A DNA stretch of 64,000 nucleotides, taken from contig NZ_CP046155.1 in NCBI RefSeq assembly GCF_016403105.1, positions 3,501,906 to 3,565,905 on the forward strand, given 5' to 3'. Both the position numbers and the translations under genes were made by a program. The notes beneath the pieces were generated by a model. The model searched no databases, was not told the origin of the DNA, and saw only the letters and a list, made by a program, of their open reading frames with translations. The stretch is from Leptolyngbya sp. BL0902 (GTDB lineage Bacteria > Cyanobacteriota > Cyanobacteriia > Phormidesmidales > Phormidesmidaceae). Below, piece after piece: positions 36,752 to 44,575 of this stretch. Positions within the stretch are counted from its first letter, which is position 1, and every line of letters starts with the position of its first letter.

Positions 36752-37677
36752 TCCAGCAGCCACGCATACCAATGATCCAGCCCTTCGCCGGAGGTGGCCG
36801 ACAGCGGGAAAACCTGAATATCGGGGTTCACCTGGCGAGCATAGGCGATGCAGCGATCCACATCAAAGCTGACGTAGGGCAGCAGGTCAATTTTGTTCAG
36901 CAGCATAATCTGGCTGGCCCGGAACATGTGGGGATACTTCAGCGGTTTGTCATCGCCCTCCGTTACCGAGAGAATGGCCACCTTCGCCCGTTCCCCCAGG
37001 TCAAACAGGGCCGGACAGACCAGATTGCCCACGTTCTCAATCATCAGTACCGAATGGGCCGGAGGTTGCAGAGTTTGCACACCGCGCCGCACCATTTCCG
37101 CTTCCAAATGACAGCCCGTGCCCGTGTTCACCTGCACCACACCACAGCCCGTGGCCCGAATCCGCTCGGCATCGTGGAGAGTGGCCTGATCGCCCTCAAT
37201 CACCGCAAAGGACAGGCGATCCTTGAGGTCGTTGAGGGTCTGGGTCAGTAGCGTGGTTTTGCCCGCACCGGGGGAACTCACCAGATTCAGGGCCAACACA
37301 TCGCGGCCCTCAAACCAGCCCCGATTTTGGGCGGCGATCAGGTCGTTTTTGGCGAGGACGTTGAGTTCTAGGGTGTGGAGGGAGTGGGGAAGTCGGGAGT
37401 CGGGAGTCGGGAGTTGGGAGTCGGGATGGGAGTGAGGGGGATCGTTGGGGCTGTGGGGGTGATTGTGGTCGTGATCATGCCCATGATCGTGTCCGTGGTC
37501 ATGATTGTGGGCATGGGAGGCATTATCCGGTGGCCCGTGGCGGTGGGTGAGGGTTTGGCCGTTGGGCAGGGTGTGGGTGTGTTCGGCGGTGGGGTCAGCG
37601 AGGGAGGTGGTTTCCCCGGTGGCGAGGTTGGTGAGGGTGGGTTCGGCCCCGTCGGAACAGCCGCAGGTTACGCACAT
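36730..37677 (-). CDS. hypB: Hydrogenase nickel-incorporation GTPase HypB
   Basis: 315 residues. It delivers nickel to [NiFe]-hydrogenase with HypA. The N-terminus 'MCVTCGCSDG' matches the high-affinity Ni site CxxCGC; a His/Asp-rich stretch (about 33-85) is a nickel store; the G domain has Walker A 'SSPGAGKTTLL', 'EGDQATLHDAERI', the metal-binding 'GTGCHLEAEMV', and 'LLNKIDLLPY' as the base-recognition motif. Between the His-rich part and the G domain the gene carries a heptanucleotide tandem repeat (37392-37426), in frame at present. Starts 10 bp inside the end of hypA, so coupled. No hydrogenase or hypCDEF genes are in the window. Confidence 0.95.
   Translation of the reverse strand: MCVTCGCSDGAEPTLTNLATGETTSLADPTAEHTHTLPNGQTLTHRHGPPDNASHAHNHDHGHDHGHDHDHNHPHSPNDPPHSHPDSQLPTPDSRLPHSLHTLELNVLAKNDLIAAQNRGWFEGRDVLALNLVSSPGAGKTTLLTQTLNDLKDRLSFAVIEGDQATLHDAERIRATGCGVVQVNTGTGCHLEAEMVRRGVQTLQPPAHSVLMIENVGNLVCPALFDLGERAKVAILSVTEGDDKPLKYPHMFRASQIMLLNKIDLLPYVSFDVDRCIAYARQVNPDIQVFPLSATSGEGLDHWYAWLLDQVNTLK
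37392..37426. repeat. Heptanucleotide tandem repeat (gtcggga x5) inside hypB
   Basis: Five consecutive units of gtcggga (the fourth is gttggga) lie in the hypB coding sequence, between the His-rich region and the G domain, encoding 'PDSQLPTPDSRLP'. Seven is not a multiple of three, so gain or loss of one unit shifts the frame. Confidence 0.9.
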
Positions 37678-38009
37678 GGCACGGTCTCCATAGAAAGAAT
37701 CACCAGTCCTTGTCCGGCAACGATGTCGATGGCTAGGCTATCGCATTGATCGCAAATGCCGTAGGGCATATCCAGGGGCATTTCGTGGCCGCAGGTTCGG
37801 CAGCGGCCTCGTCCTGGGATGGTTTTAATGTCTAACTCAGCCCCGGCCAGGGGGGTGTTGGGGATGCAGGCATCAAAGCAGAATTGGATAGAATCGGGCA
37901 AAATCGCAGAGAGTTCGCCAATCTCTAGGGTAATGCGGCGCACGGAGGCCCCCTGAGCCGCCTCAATCACGGTGTCAATAATCGTCTGGGTGATGCTCAG
38001 TTCGTGCAT
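37668..38009 (-). CDS. hypA: Hydrogenase maturation nickel metallochaperone HypA
   Basis: 113 residues, standard length. His2 in 'MHELSI' with the N-terminus binds nickel; two CxxC pairs ('CRTCGHEM' and 'CDQCDS') bind structural zinc. It hands nickel to the large subunit of [NiFe]-hydrogenase, with HypB as partner. The ten-base overlap with hypB shows a hypAB unit. The ATG at 38007-38009 is fixed by the MHE motif. Confidence 0.96.
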   Translation of the reverse strand: MHELSITQTIIDTVIEAAQGASVRRITLEIGELSAILPDSIQFCFDACIPNTPLAGAELDIKTIPGRGRCRTCGHEMPLDMPYGICDQCDSLAIDIVAGQGLVILSMETVPCA

Positions 38010-38060
38010 AACCTAATCCAATTGCCCTTGATCCCATGCCGGACTCGCCCTGTACCCACC

Positions 38061-39428
38061 CTACAACCGATGCCGCAGACAGGCCATAAAGAAGCCGTCC
38101 ATATTCTGGCGGTGGGGCCAAACCTTGATCCACCCGTCCGGGGATGGGGAGAGTCCGGGGATGGACTCGGCATCGGGGGGCTGAATGTGCCATTGGGGAT
38201 AATCTTGCAGGAAGGCTTGAATCACCCCTTCATTTTCGGCGGGGTGGAGGGTGCAGGTGGCATAGACCAGGGTGCCGCCCGGTTTGGTGCAGCGGGCCGC
38301 TTCAGATAGCAGGGCTTGCTGCTGGGGCACTAGAGCTTGGATGGAGTCGGGGGTTTGTCGCCAGCGGGCATCGGCGTGGCGGTGCAGGGTGCCGAGGCCA
38401 GAACAGGGGGCATCTACCAACACCCGATCTCCCTGGCCGTGGAGGTGGGCCAAATCGGTGCTGTTGCCCAGGTGGGTGCGAATACTGTGAAGTTGCAGGC
38501 GCTGGGCATTGGCCGTCACTTTTTTGAGGCGAGAGGCGGTGCGGTCGCAGGCCCAAACGGTGCCCTGATCGCCCATCATTTCTGCTAGGTGGGTGGCCTT
38601 GCCCCCCGGTGCGGCGCAAAGGTCGATCACCGTTTCCCCCGGTTGCGGGTTCAGCAGTTGGCCCACCCGTTGGGCGCTGGCATCCTGCACGGCCCACCAG
38701 CCCTCGCCATAGCCCGGGAGGTCGGTGATGGCTCCAGAATGCTGGCTCAGCCGCAAGGCCCAGGGCAGGCCAGGGAGTCGCTCGGTGGCGATTCCCGCTG
38801 TGGACAGGGCTTGTTCCACGGCTTCTAGGGTGGTTTGCAAACGATTCACCCGCAGATCCAGACTAGGTACTTGGTTAAACCACTGGCATAGCTGATCGGC
38901 CTCTGGATCACCGAGTTGTTGCCGCCACAGGTCTACAATCCAGTCGGGATAGCTGTGGCGCACCCCCAACGCTGCCGTGGGATCTTCCGGCAGAATCAGA
39001 GGGTCGGCCCCCTCCGCCGTCAGTCGTTCGTACTGCCGCAGCAGGCCGTTCACCACCTTAGACAGTTGCCCTAAGCCGTTGGCCTTAGCCAAATCCACAC
39101 TGGTATTCACCGCCGCCGAGGCCGGAATGGATTTGAGATAGCGCAGTTGATAGAGGCCCATCTGCAACACCAACCGCAACACCGGGGGCTGTTTCTCGGC
39201 GGAGCGCGTGCCCAGTTGGGAAATCAGCCCGTCCAGGGTGCGCTGCCGTCGCACGGTGCCGTAGACCAGTTCCGTCATCAAAGCGGCATCCTGGGAGGAG
39301 AGCTTGGCCTGGGCCAAGGTGCGATGTAGGGCCACGTCGGCGTAGGCTCCCCCTTGCACCTGAAGCAGGGCCGAGAGCGTCCACTGCCGCGCCGTTGGAG
39401 GATTTGTCTTGGGAACCGTTGCCGCCAT
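38061..39428 (-). CDS. rsmB: 16S rRNA (cytosine-967-C5) methyltransferase RsmB
   Basis: 455 residues from the ATG at 39426-39428. An N-terminal NusB-like helical domain ('WTLSALLQVQGGAYADVALHR', 'LVYGTVRRQRTLDGLI') precedes the Rossmann SAM domain with 'DLCAAPGGKATHLAEMM', the catalytic Cys motif 'DAPCSGLGTLHRHAD' and the second Cys in 'LVYATCTLHPAENE'. It methylates C967 of 16S rRNA with S-adenosylmethionine. Independent gene upstream of hypAB on the same strand, with 51 bp between them. Confidence 0.95.
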   Translation of the reverse strand: MAATVPKTNPPTARQWTLSALLQVQGGAYADVALHRTLAQAKLSSQDAALMTELVYGTVRRQRTLDGLISQLGTRSAEKQPPVLRLVLQMGLYQLRYLKSIPASAAVNTSVDLAKANGLGQLSKVVNGLLRQYERLTAEGADPLILPEDPTAALGVRHSYPDWIVDLWRQQLGDPEADQLCQWFNQVPSLDLRVNRLQTTLEAVEQALSTAGIATERLPGLPWALRLSQHSGAITDLPGYGEGWWAVQDASAQRVGQLLNPQPGETVIDLCAAPGGKATHLAEMMGDQGTVWACDRTASRLKKVTANAQRLQLHSIRTHLGNSTDLAHLHGQGDRVLVDAPCSGLGTLHRHADARWRQTPDSIQALVPQQQALLSEAARCTKPGGTLVYATCTLHPAENEGVIQAFLQDYPQWHIQPPDAESIPGLSPSPDGWIKVWPHRQNMDGFFMACLRHRL

Positions 39429-39484
39429 CACACCCTACCCCTGCTGTTCAACCCTTGTGCTTTCCTTCCAGGCCCCATCCGTCA

Positions 39485-39532
39485 CACAAAAGCCCGGACA
39501 TCGGTCAATCGCCGACCATCCGAGCCTTTGTG
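39485..39532 (-). terminator. Imperfect stem-loop after the petN unit
   Basis: cacaaa at 39485-39490 pairs with tttgtg at 39527-39532, extending through GC, CGGA/TCCG and TCGG/CCGA blocks with small bulges to a short loop. It begins 18 bp after the stop of the small gene that follows petN and precedes rsmB on the same strand. Confidence 0.65.
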
Positions 39533-39549
39533 ACAGAGTTTGAGCAAGG

Positions 39550-39756
39550 CTATTTTTTAGCGGCCTTCGCGGCCTTCGCGGCCTTTGCGGCCTTTGCCGG
39601 ACGACGCTTAACGGCATCCTGGTCGTTTTTGCGACGGCGACGATCTCGCCAATCGGCAGCCGTGAGGTAGGCCACGCCCCCAGTGACAACCACCAGGAGA
39701 ACGAGGGCCAACACGGCAAGGACGCTAAAGGCTTGGGCTTCTAGGGTGGCTTCCAT
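39550..39756 (-). CDS. Small single-span membrane protein with Ala/Lys repeat tail, next to petN
   Basis: 68 residues from the ATG at 39754-39756. One transmembrane helix ('FSVLAVLALVLLVVVTGGVAYLT', split here by the text limit at about residues 10-32) is followed by a strongly basic cytosolic segment 'DWRDRRRRKNDQDAVKRRP' and a tail of four AKA-type triplets ending in KK, encoded by 9-bp DNA repeats. It lies 44 bp downstream of petN on the same strand, with a terminator behind it, so it is probably co-transcribed with petN. I do not recognise a named family. A partner of the b6f complex is conceivable but unproven. Confidence 0.7.
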   Translation of the reverse strand: MEATLEAQAFSVLAVLALVLLVVVTGGVAYLTAADWRDRRRRKNDQDAVKRRPAKAAKAAKAAKAAKK

Positions 39757-39800
39757 GGCTAATGTGGTGGCTGACAGCAGGTGAAAAACCTTAGAAGCTG

Positions 39801-39890
39801 CTAGAAGCCGTTGCGGCCCCACACCACCATGGAGAGGGAGAAGGTGAAGACAACCAGCAAAGAAACCCAGCCCAAGGTCAAAATGTCCAT
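39801..39890 (-). CDS. petN: Cytochrome b6f complex subunit PetN
   Basis: 29 residues, shorter than most length cut-offs. The sequence begins '[20 protein letters not shown]' and ends 'MVVWGRNGF', the near-invariant ending of PetN. It is a single-helix subunit needed for assembly and stability of the cytochrome b6f dimer in the thylakoid membrane. The ATG at 39888-39890 gives exactly the conserved length; the longer upstream frame is spurious. A second small membrane protein gene follows. Confidence 0.95.
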   Translation of the reverse strand: MDILTLGWVSLLVVFTFSLSMVVWGRNGF

Positions 39891-39989
39891 AATTGCAACG
39901 AGTTGATAGACAACAACACAGCCATACCTATCATACGGTAAAGGCTTACATCTGCTGACATCGAAGGCCATTGGCGAAGGGAGGAATCC

Positions 39990-40481
39990 ATGGAAACCGC
40001 ACCAGGGGCAACCCAACCAGGACAAACCAGCCAAGATCGGATTGCCTCAGTCCAATCGGCAACGCTGACGGGCTTCATCGCTGGACTCGCAGGGGCGGGG
40101 CTGTTATTGTTGCACCGCGTTGCGGCCTTGGGGTGGGCGGCGGCGGCGGCATCTACCATCGACGGCCTAGCAGGGCTGACCTTCTGGATTAGCGTAGCCA
40201 TTGCGGCCCTATCGGGGGCCTTGTTTGGCATCACCTACCGCTATGCCGTGCGCCAAGACACCAGTTCCTACCTGCGTTCGGGAGTCATCTTTGCCTTCAG
40301 CTTTGTCCGGGGGCTAGCCCTCGTCAATGTGGGAGCCGCCGTGAGTATGATGGGCTGGCCGTTTTTGATTGCCATCACCGAAAGCCTGCTGATGTTTGCC
40401 GTGGCAGCGGCGGTTTTGGAATTGGCATTGCGTCGGGGCTGGGTGGCTACCGTTCCCGGACGTATGGAGGCCGAGAAATAA
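39990..40481 (+). CDS. Four-helix membrane protein of unknown function
   Basis: 163 residues with a polar N-terminus and about four hydrophobic helices ('[19 protein letters not shown]', '[18 protein letters not shown]', '[19 protein letters not shown]', '[21 protein letters not shown]'). The third contains 'SFVRGLALV', conserved-looking. No signal peptide or known motif; I do not recognise the family, though it resembles cyanobacterial small integral membrane unknowns. Divergent from petN with 99 bp between starts, so the two promoters share this spacer. Confidence 0.8.
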   Translation: METAPGATQPGQTSQDRIASVQSATLTGFIAGLAGAGLLLLHRVAALGWAAAAASTIDGLAGLTFWISVAIAALSGALFGITYRYAVRQDTSSYLRSGVIFAFSFVRGLALVNVGAAVSMMGWPFLIAITESLLMFAVAAAVLELALRRGWVATVPGRMEAEK

Positions 40482-40574
40482 TGCAGGTAGGGCGATTACG
40501 ACTAGGCGGGATCACAGGTTTGCTGGCGGATATCGCTACAATGGCCTATAGCAGTGAATAAGTAGCCTATCCTC

Positions 40575-41180
40575 ATGATTCCTACCGTTATTGAGCAATC
40601 CGGGCGTGGTGAGCGCGCATTTGACATTTACTCCCGTCTGTTGCGCGAGCGGATTATTTTCCTCGGCCAAGAGGTGACGTCCGATTCCGCCAACCTGATT
40701 GTGGCGCAAATGCTATTTCTGGAAGCTGAGGATCCCGACAAAGACATTTACCTCTACATCAACTCCCCCGGTGGGTCGGTGACGGCGGGCCTCGGCATCT
40801 ACGACACCATGAACCACATTCGGCCCCAGGTCTGCACCATCTGCGTGGGCCTTGCCGCCAGCATGGGAGCCTTTTTGCTGGCCGCCGGAGAAAAGGGCAA
40901 ACGCATGAGCCTGCCCAACTCCCGCATTATGATCCACCAACCCCTCGGCGGTGCCCAGGGCCAAGCCACCGATATCGAAATTCAGGCCAAGGAAATCCTC
41001 TACCTGAAGCAGCGCCTCAACGAATCCCTCGCCAACAACACCGGGAAGCCCATCGAAAAAATTGCGGAAGACACGGAACGCGACTTCTTCATGAGCCCCC
41101 AAGAAGCGGTGGAGTACGGCCTAATTGACCAGGTGATCGACCGGGCCTCTGTGGGGGGGCGTCCGATGGTGGTGGCCTAG
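40575..41180 (+). CDS. clpP: ATP-dependent Clp protease proteolytic subunit
   Basis: 201 residues. The serine protease triad is at Ser96 ('[11 protein letters not shown]'), His121 ('IMIHQPLGG') and Asp170 ('TERDFFMS'), the same relative positions as mature E. coli ClpP (97, 122, 171). Also '[13 protein letters not shown]' (oxyanion strand). It forms the tetradecameric chamber served by ClpC or ClpX. Cyanobacteria have several clpP genes; no clpX or clpR is beside this one, so the paralogue is uncertain. The hydrophobic-pocket residues appear normal, so it is the active ClpP rather than ClpR. Confidence 0.95.
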   Translation: MIPTVIEQSGRGERAFDIYSRLLRERIIFLGQEVTSDSANLIVAQMLFLEAEDPDKDIYLYINSPGGSVTAGLGIYDTMNHIRPQVCTICVGLAASMGAFLLAAGEKGKRMSLPNSRIMIHQPLGGAQGQATDIEIQAKEILYLKQRLNESLANNTGKPIEKIAEDTERDFFMSPQEAVEYGLIDQVIDRASVGGRPMVVA

Positions 41181-41192
41181 GTTGCGTGCAGC

Positions 41193-41939
41193 CTAGGGGC
41201 CAGGGGTAGGCTGGGTCTCAAGGAACAGCAAGAACTCCAGCAGTTCTTCATCGCTCAGTTCATGGCGAGACCGTTTGCCATAGGTCTTCTCTAGGAACTC
41301 TCGCCCCTGGTTGACGTTCCAGCCGAGGCGTTGAAGTTCCACATCGGTCTGGGCAATGATGTCTGACAGGTCAATGGAGGGGGTGGGCACCCCGTCGAAG
41401 CTCAGCAGATCCTGGGCCAAGGAAGGAGAAGCCAAGGCCCCATTGTTTTCGGGAGGCACCGTCGCCGACTCTACCGGACTCAAATCCAAGTCTAGAAACG
41501 AGCGTTCTAAACCTGGATCGTCAGGCTGGGGCAGCGATCTAGGGGCTGGGGGAACGTTAGGCCATCGGTCTTCTGACGCTGGGGCGCTAGGTCGTGGCGG
41601 CTCTTGGCTAGGGTGCACAGGCCCATCAGTCTCCGTTCCCCCTGACACCCCATGGAGGGGTGTTGGAGATGCCCCAGGGCTGATCGGCGGCGTCGCCAAG
41701 CTAGGGGGCATGCCATCGCCCCACTCAGCAGCACCCATATGGTGGAGGGCGCGGACATAGGCCGTGTCCTCAGCGGTTTCTAGCACGGCATGGGCAGCCA
41801 TCCCCGTTGCCAAAGTTTGATCGGCTACCACCACCACCACCCGCACGAGGTAAAGCCCGTCGTGGATTTGAACCAACTCAGACACCAGGCCCCCTTGGGG
41901 ATATTGCTGACGAAAGGCGGTGAGTAAGCTTCTCAGCAC
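41193..41939 (-). CDS. Conserved-looking cyanobacterial protein of unknown function
   Basis: 248 residues from a GTG at 41937-41939 with AGGAG nine bases upstream. An N-terminal domain of about 70 residues ('LVSELVQIHDGLYLVRVVVVVADQTLATGMAAH') looks like a single-stranded-DNA-annealing or OB-type sheet with a hydrophobic strand. A long disordered Pro/Ser/Glu linker follows (75-165). The C-terminal 70 residues ('SDIIAQTDVELQRLGWNVNQGREFLEKTYGKRSRHELSDEELLEFL', in pieces) are helical and resemble the C-terminal helix-extended loop seen in proteins that bind DNA repair partners. The layout is domain-linker-domain; function not assigned. Convergent with clpP. Confidence 0.7.
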   Translation of the reverse strand: MLRSLLTAFRQQYPQGGLVSELVQIHDGLYLVRVVVVVADQTLATGMAAHAVLETAEDTAYVRALHHMGAAEWGDGMPPSLATPPISPGASPTPLHGVSGGTETDGPVHPSQEPPRPSAPASEDRWPNVPPAPRSLPQPDDPGLERSFLDLDLSPVESATVPPENNGALASPSLAQDLLSFDGVPTPSIDLSDIIAQTDVELQRLGWNVNQGREFLEKTYGKRSRHELSDEELLEFLLFLETQPTPGP

Positions 41940-42175
41940 TGGGCATTGCTCCTAGGATGGACGGACAGGGGGACGTTTAACCGTACTACGCCGGGGCCAA
42001 CGGAGCAGGTTAGACTAAGCCTAAGGCCCCTTGGGTAGATTTGAGCACTCCGCTGACTCAGAACCCCTGGCCGAGCAGTCGCTCCTTCAGAGCGCAACGA
42101 TTCATCAAGACCCGATTTTTCGGATCAACGAACCACCCAACGCTAACGGCTGCCCAGGGTAGCCCCACTGAATTC

Positions 42176-43000
42176 ATGCTAGACCAACTGCTCGATATTT
42201 CGACCAACCTTGGGGTAGATACCCTGCTGCTGCTGCCTGTGCTCATTGCTCTGGAAGCGGTGCTTTCCGCCGACAACGCCATTGCCCTAGCGGCCATCGC
42301 CCAGGGGTTGGAGGGGGAAAAGTTGCAGCAGCAAGCCCTCAACTTTGGCTTGCTGATTGCCTTTGTGCTGCGGGTGGCCCTGATTTTGGCAGCGGGCTGG
42401 GTGCTTCAGTTTTGGCAGTTTGAAGTGATGGGGGCAGCCTATCTGCTGTGGCTGGTGTTTAAGCATTTCACGTCTGAAACTGACGACGCCGATCAACACC
42501 ATGGCCCCCGGTTTACCTCCCTGATCCAGGCTATCCCCATCATCGCCTTCACCGACCTCGCCTTTTCCCTGGATAGCGTCACCACGGCCCTCGCCCTGTC
42601 GAAGGATACCCTAGTCATCCTGCTGGGTGGGTTAATTGGGGTGCTGACCCTGCGGTTCATGGCAGGGCTGTTTATCCGCTGGTTGGAGGAGTTTGAACAT
42701 TTAGAAGATGCGGGCTTTGTCACCGTTGCCTTTGTGGGGGTGCGGCTGTTGGCACGGGTTGTGGATCCATCTCTGGTACCGCCCGAATGGCTGATGGTGC
42801 TGCTGATTGCCGTAGTGTTTGCCTGGGGATTCTCCAAGCGCACCGAACCTACCCCCCCGTCCTCACCGGACGTGGCCCTGGTGGCCCCCCACAACGCTCC
42901 CTTGCCCACCGTAACCGACCTAGACAAGGCCCAGATCGCCAGCGCGGAAAAGTCCACGCCCTCCGACAACGCCGACCTTGGCTATGCCGAGCGATCCTAG
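42176..43000 (+). CDS. TerC-family integral membrane protein
   Basis: 274 residues from the ATG at 42176, after rejecting a 45-codon extension without homology. The TerC pattern is clear: 'ALEAVLSADNAIALAAIA' in the first helix with the conserved acidic residues, 'AAYLLWLVFKHF', 'AFTDLAFSLDSVTTALALS' with a second acidic pair, and 'LEEFEHLEDAGFVTVAFVGVRL'. About seven membrane helices, then a soluble tail. TerC proteins of the Alx/MgtE-neighbouring type are linked to manganese or metal export and thylakoid protein insertion; substrate here is not fixed. Confidence 0.9.
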   Translation: MLDQLLDISTNLGVDTLLLLPVLIALEAVLSADNAIALAAIAQGLEGEKLQQQALNFGLLIAFVLRVALILAAGWVLQFWQFEVMGAAYLLWLVFKHFTSETDDADQHHGPRFTSLIQAIPIIAFTDLAFSLDSVTTALALSKDTLVILLGGLIGVLTLRFMAGLFIRWLEEFEHLEDAGFVTVAFVGVRLLARVVDPSLVPPEWLMVLLIAVVFAWGFSKRTEPTPPSSPDVALVAPHNAPLPTVTDLDKAQIASAEKSTPSDNADLGYAERS

Positions 43001-43028
43001 CTCCCCAGGTAGCCCCAGGTAGCCCCAG
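43001..43028. repeat. 10-bp tandem repeat (agccccaggt) after terC
   Basis: Two to three consecutive copies of agccccaggt, the first degenerate at 43001-43010, the second at 43011-43020, and a partial third at 43021-43028. It starts at the terC stop. Confidence 0.85.
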
Positions 43029-43151
43029 AAAAGAGGGTATCCCCCCGGTTATCGCGCCTACTTGGGTATCCCTTCGATACCCTTGGTCTTATTTTTTGAC
43101 TAAGATTAAGAAAAGATTTAGAAAATGTTAAGAATGCGCCAAGGGGGGACT

Positions 43152-43400
43152 ATGGCTGGCTCTAACCCATCGTCGGATGATCAGGATCTGCATCGTCTGC
43201 TGTTTCCCAAAAGTCGGTATTACGGCGAGTTCTCGCCCCAGCATTTGACCTTTAACGCCAACCTGCAAGAGTTTGCCAATCGGGTGAACTACATCTCCTG
43301 CCTCAATACAGGCGGCAAACTGTCCTCGGAGGACGCCTACCAGCAAATCCGAGGGCTCTATCAACAACTCAAGCAGAGTAAGCAAGGCCTGGGAATTTAG
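43152..43400 (+). CDS. Small cyanobacterial protein (DUF7219-like)
   Basis: 82 residues from the ATG at 43152. The core 'RYYGEFSPQHLTFNANLQEFANRVNYIS' (in pieces) and 'NTGGKLSSEDAYQQIRGLYQQLKQS' matches a family widespread in cyanobacteria, often mislabelled as an isopropylmalate synthase and later as DUF7219. It is soluble and helical; its function is unknown. It stands between terC and the minus-strand hypothetical. Confidence 0.75.
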   Translation: MAGSNPSSDDQDLHRLLFPKSRYYGEFSPQHLTFNANLQEFANRVNYISCLNTGGKLSSEDAYQQIRGLYQQLKQSKQGLGI

Positions 43401-43424
43401 GGGAAAACGCGAACCGGAGCCAGC

Positions 43425-43760
43425 TCAAAGGAGACGCCCCCGGAGCCCGATTGTCGGGGTTGGGAGGAGGTCATTGCTGGAAGCCAGCCTGTCGGAGGGC
43501 ATAGGTCTGGAGGTCGAACTGAGCCAGTTCTTGGGCGGCATCGCAGCAAAAATGAAAGAGTCAATATCGGCCCAGGCCCGTTGGGCTTGCTGGGCTACTG
43601 CCAGTCCTTCAGCATGGCGATAGAGGGCAATTAACAGCCATGCTTCCTTCCTATACCAGTGGTGATCCTGGTTAGAATTGGCCGCACGAGTCGCTTGCAG
43701 CACTTGTTCTAGTTCAGCCTCTGTCATCGCCAGATGTCCTTGTCGAGGATCAGATGTCAT
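43425..43760 (-). CDS. Hypothetical protein with probable frameshift in its 3' part
   Basis: The frame as read gives 111 residues. The N-terminal part ('MTEAELEQVLQATRAANSNQ', 'YRKEAWLLIALYRHAEGLAVAQQAQRAWADIDSF') looks like a real helical protein. After a five-A run at 43548-43552 (plus strand) the frame turns Pro/Ser/Arg-rich, while the neighbouring frame gives 'CCDAAQELAQFDLQTYALRQ' and stops at 43471-43473, which looks like a natural C-terminus. I infer a one-base frameshift or a sequencing error. Family not recognised. In-frame ATGs at 43758-43760 and 43725-43727 are possible starts. Confidence 0.55.
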   Translation of the reverse strand: MTSDPRQGHLAMTEAELEQVLQATRAANSNQDHHWYRKEAWLLIALYRHAEGLAVAQQAQRAWADIDSFIFAAMPPKNWLSSTSRPMPSDRLASSNDLLPTPTIGLRGRLL

Positions 43761-43796
43761 CCTTTGCCATTATGGACGACTCAACCGCTGGGGTGG

Positions 43797-43865
43797 CTAG
43801 GCGAAAAAAACGCCCCTTCCTGGGAAGAGGCGGCACCAATGGAGGGATTGGGCTGGGGGTGATGA
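43797..43865. repeat. Dispersed palindromic repeat, second copy type
   Basis: Contains ccccttcctgggaagaggcgg, a GC-rich palindrome, followed by caatggagggattgggctgggggtgatga. It is related to the element at 32421-32463 and lies in the spacer between the frameshifted gene and the DUF1815-like gene. No coding sequence here. Confidence 0.55.
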
Positions 43866-43962
43866 AGATTTGGAACAGAGGCGTTGGCCATGGTGTCTGG
43901 CTAGCGACTTCTGGTACAGCGCGATGGGCCTGACGTGGCCTGCTCAAGCCTTCTTTCCTCAG

Positions 43963-44307
43963 TTAAGCGGAGGTGGACAGGGCCGGACTGGGGTGGCTTG
44001 GCGCGATTTTGAACTTCGCTAGGTTGGCCAGTTCTTGGAGTTGCTGGATGGCTTCGGCCCCTTCCAGTTTCATGAGTTCACGGTCGTCGCGCATTTCCGT
44101 CCAGGTAATGCCGTAGTCGGACACGAGGAAGCGGATCAAGTGGTTGTCGCCGAGGCTGACCATGAAGGAGGCGCTGTTCATCTGGCCACCGCAGGTATAG
44201 CAAGAGGCGAGGTAGCCCAGCCCTTCGAGCACCGTAGCGAGGGCCTGAAGGTTCATGACCAGGTCTTTCACAAATTGTCGATGCTGCTCCGCAAGTCTAA
44301 CGAACAT
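43963..44307 (-). CDS. DUF1815-like cyanobacterial protein
   Basis: 114 residues from the ATG at 44305-44307, which has AGGAGG seven bases upstream. The sequence 'MFVRLAEQHRQFVKDLVMNLQ', 'GYLASCYTCGGQMNSASFMVS' and 'IRFLVSDYGITWTEMRDDRELMKLEG' (pieces) matches a conserved cyanobacterial small-protein family that I know as DUF1815. A single CxxC in 'CYTCGGQ' might bind a metal or form a disulfide; there is no second pair. No membrane segment. Function unknown. Confidence 0.75.
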   Translation of the reverse strand: MFVRLAEQHRQFVKDLVMNLQALATVLEGLGYLASCYTCGGQMNSASFMVSLGDNHLIRFLVSDYGITWTEMRDDRELMKLEGAEAIQQLQELANLAKFKIAPSHPSPALSTSA

Positions 44308-44575
44308 ACCCAACCTCCTCGTAATTCCTCTCGATTGTAGCCCAAAAGTAAAGTGATCCTTAAGATTGTGACAATTTGACCGATGGCCTGCATGGCTAGG
44401 GGGTCTTTTGTCAGACGAGTCTGGGGTCGGCTATCCGTGGGATACTGCCCTTACATAGAACTGGATCTGGAACTAGGTGTCCGTAGTGTTAGCCACGAAA
44501 TGGCCCCGGTTTCCGGCGATTTAGCACGATCTCTCGACGCTTGGCCCCATAGATAGGGATTAGGGGCTGGCCCAA

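Noticed and set aside
36730-38009. A full hydrogenase operon around hypAB
   Set aside because: No structural hydrogenase or other hyp genes occur in the flanks.
43750-43947. Pro-rich 65-codon frame
   Set aside because: It is a translation of the dispersed palindromic repeat, not a gene.
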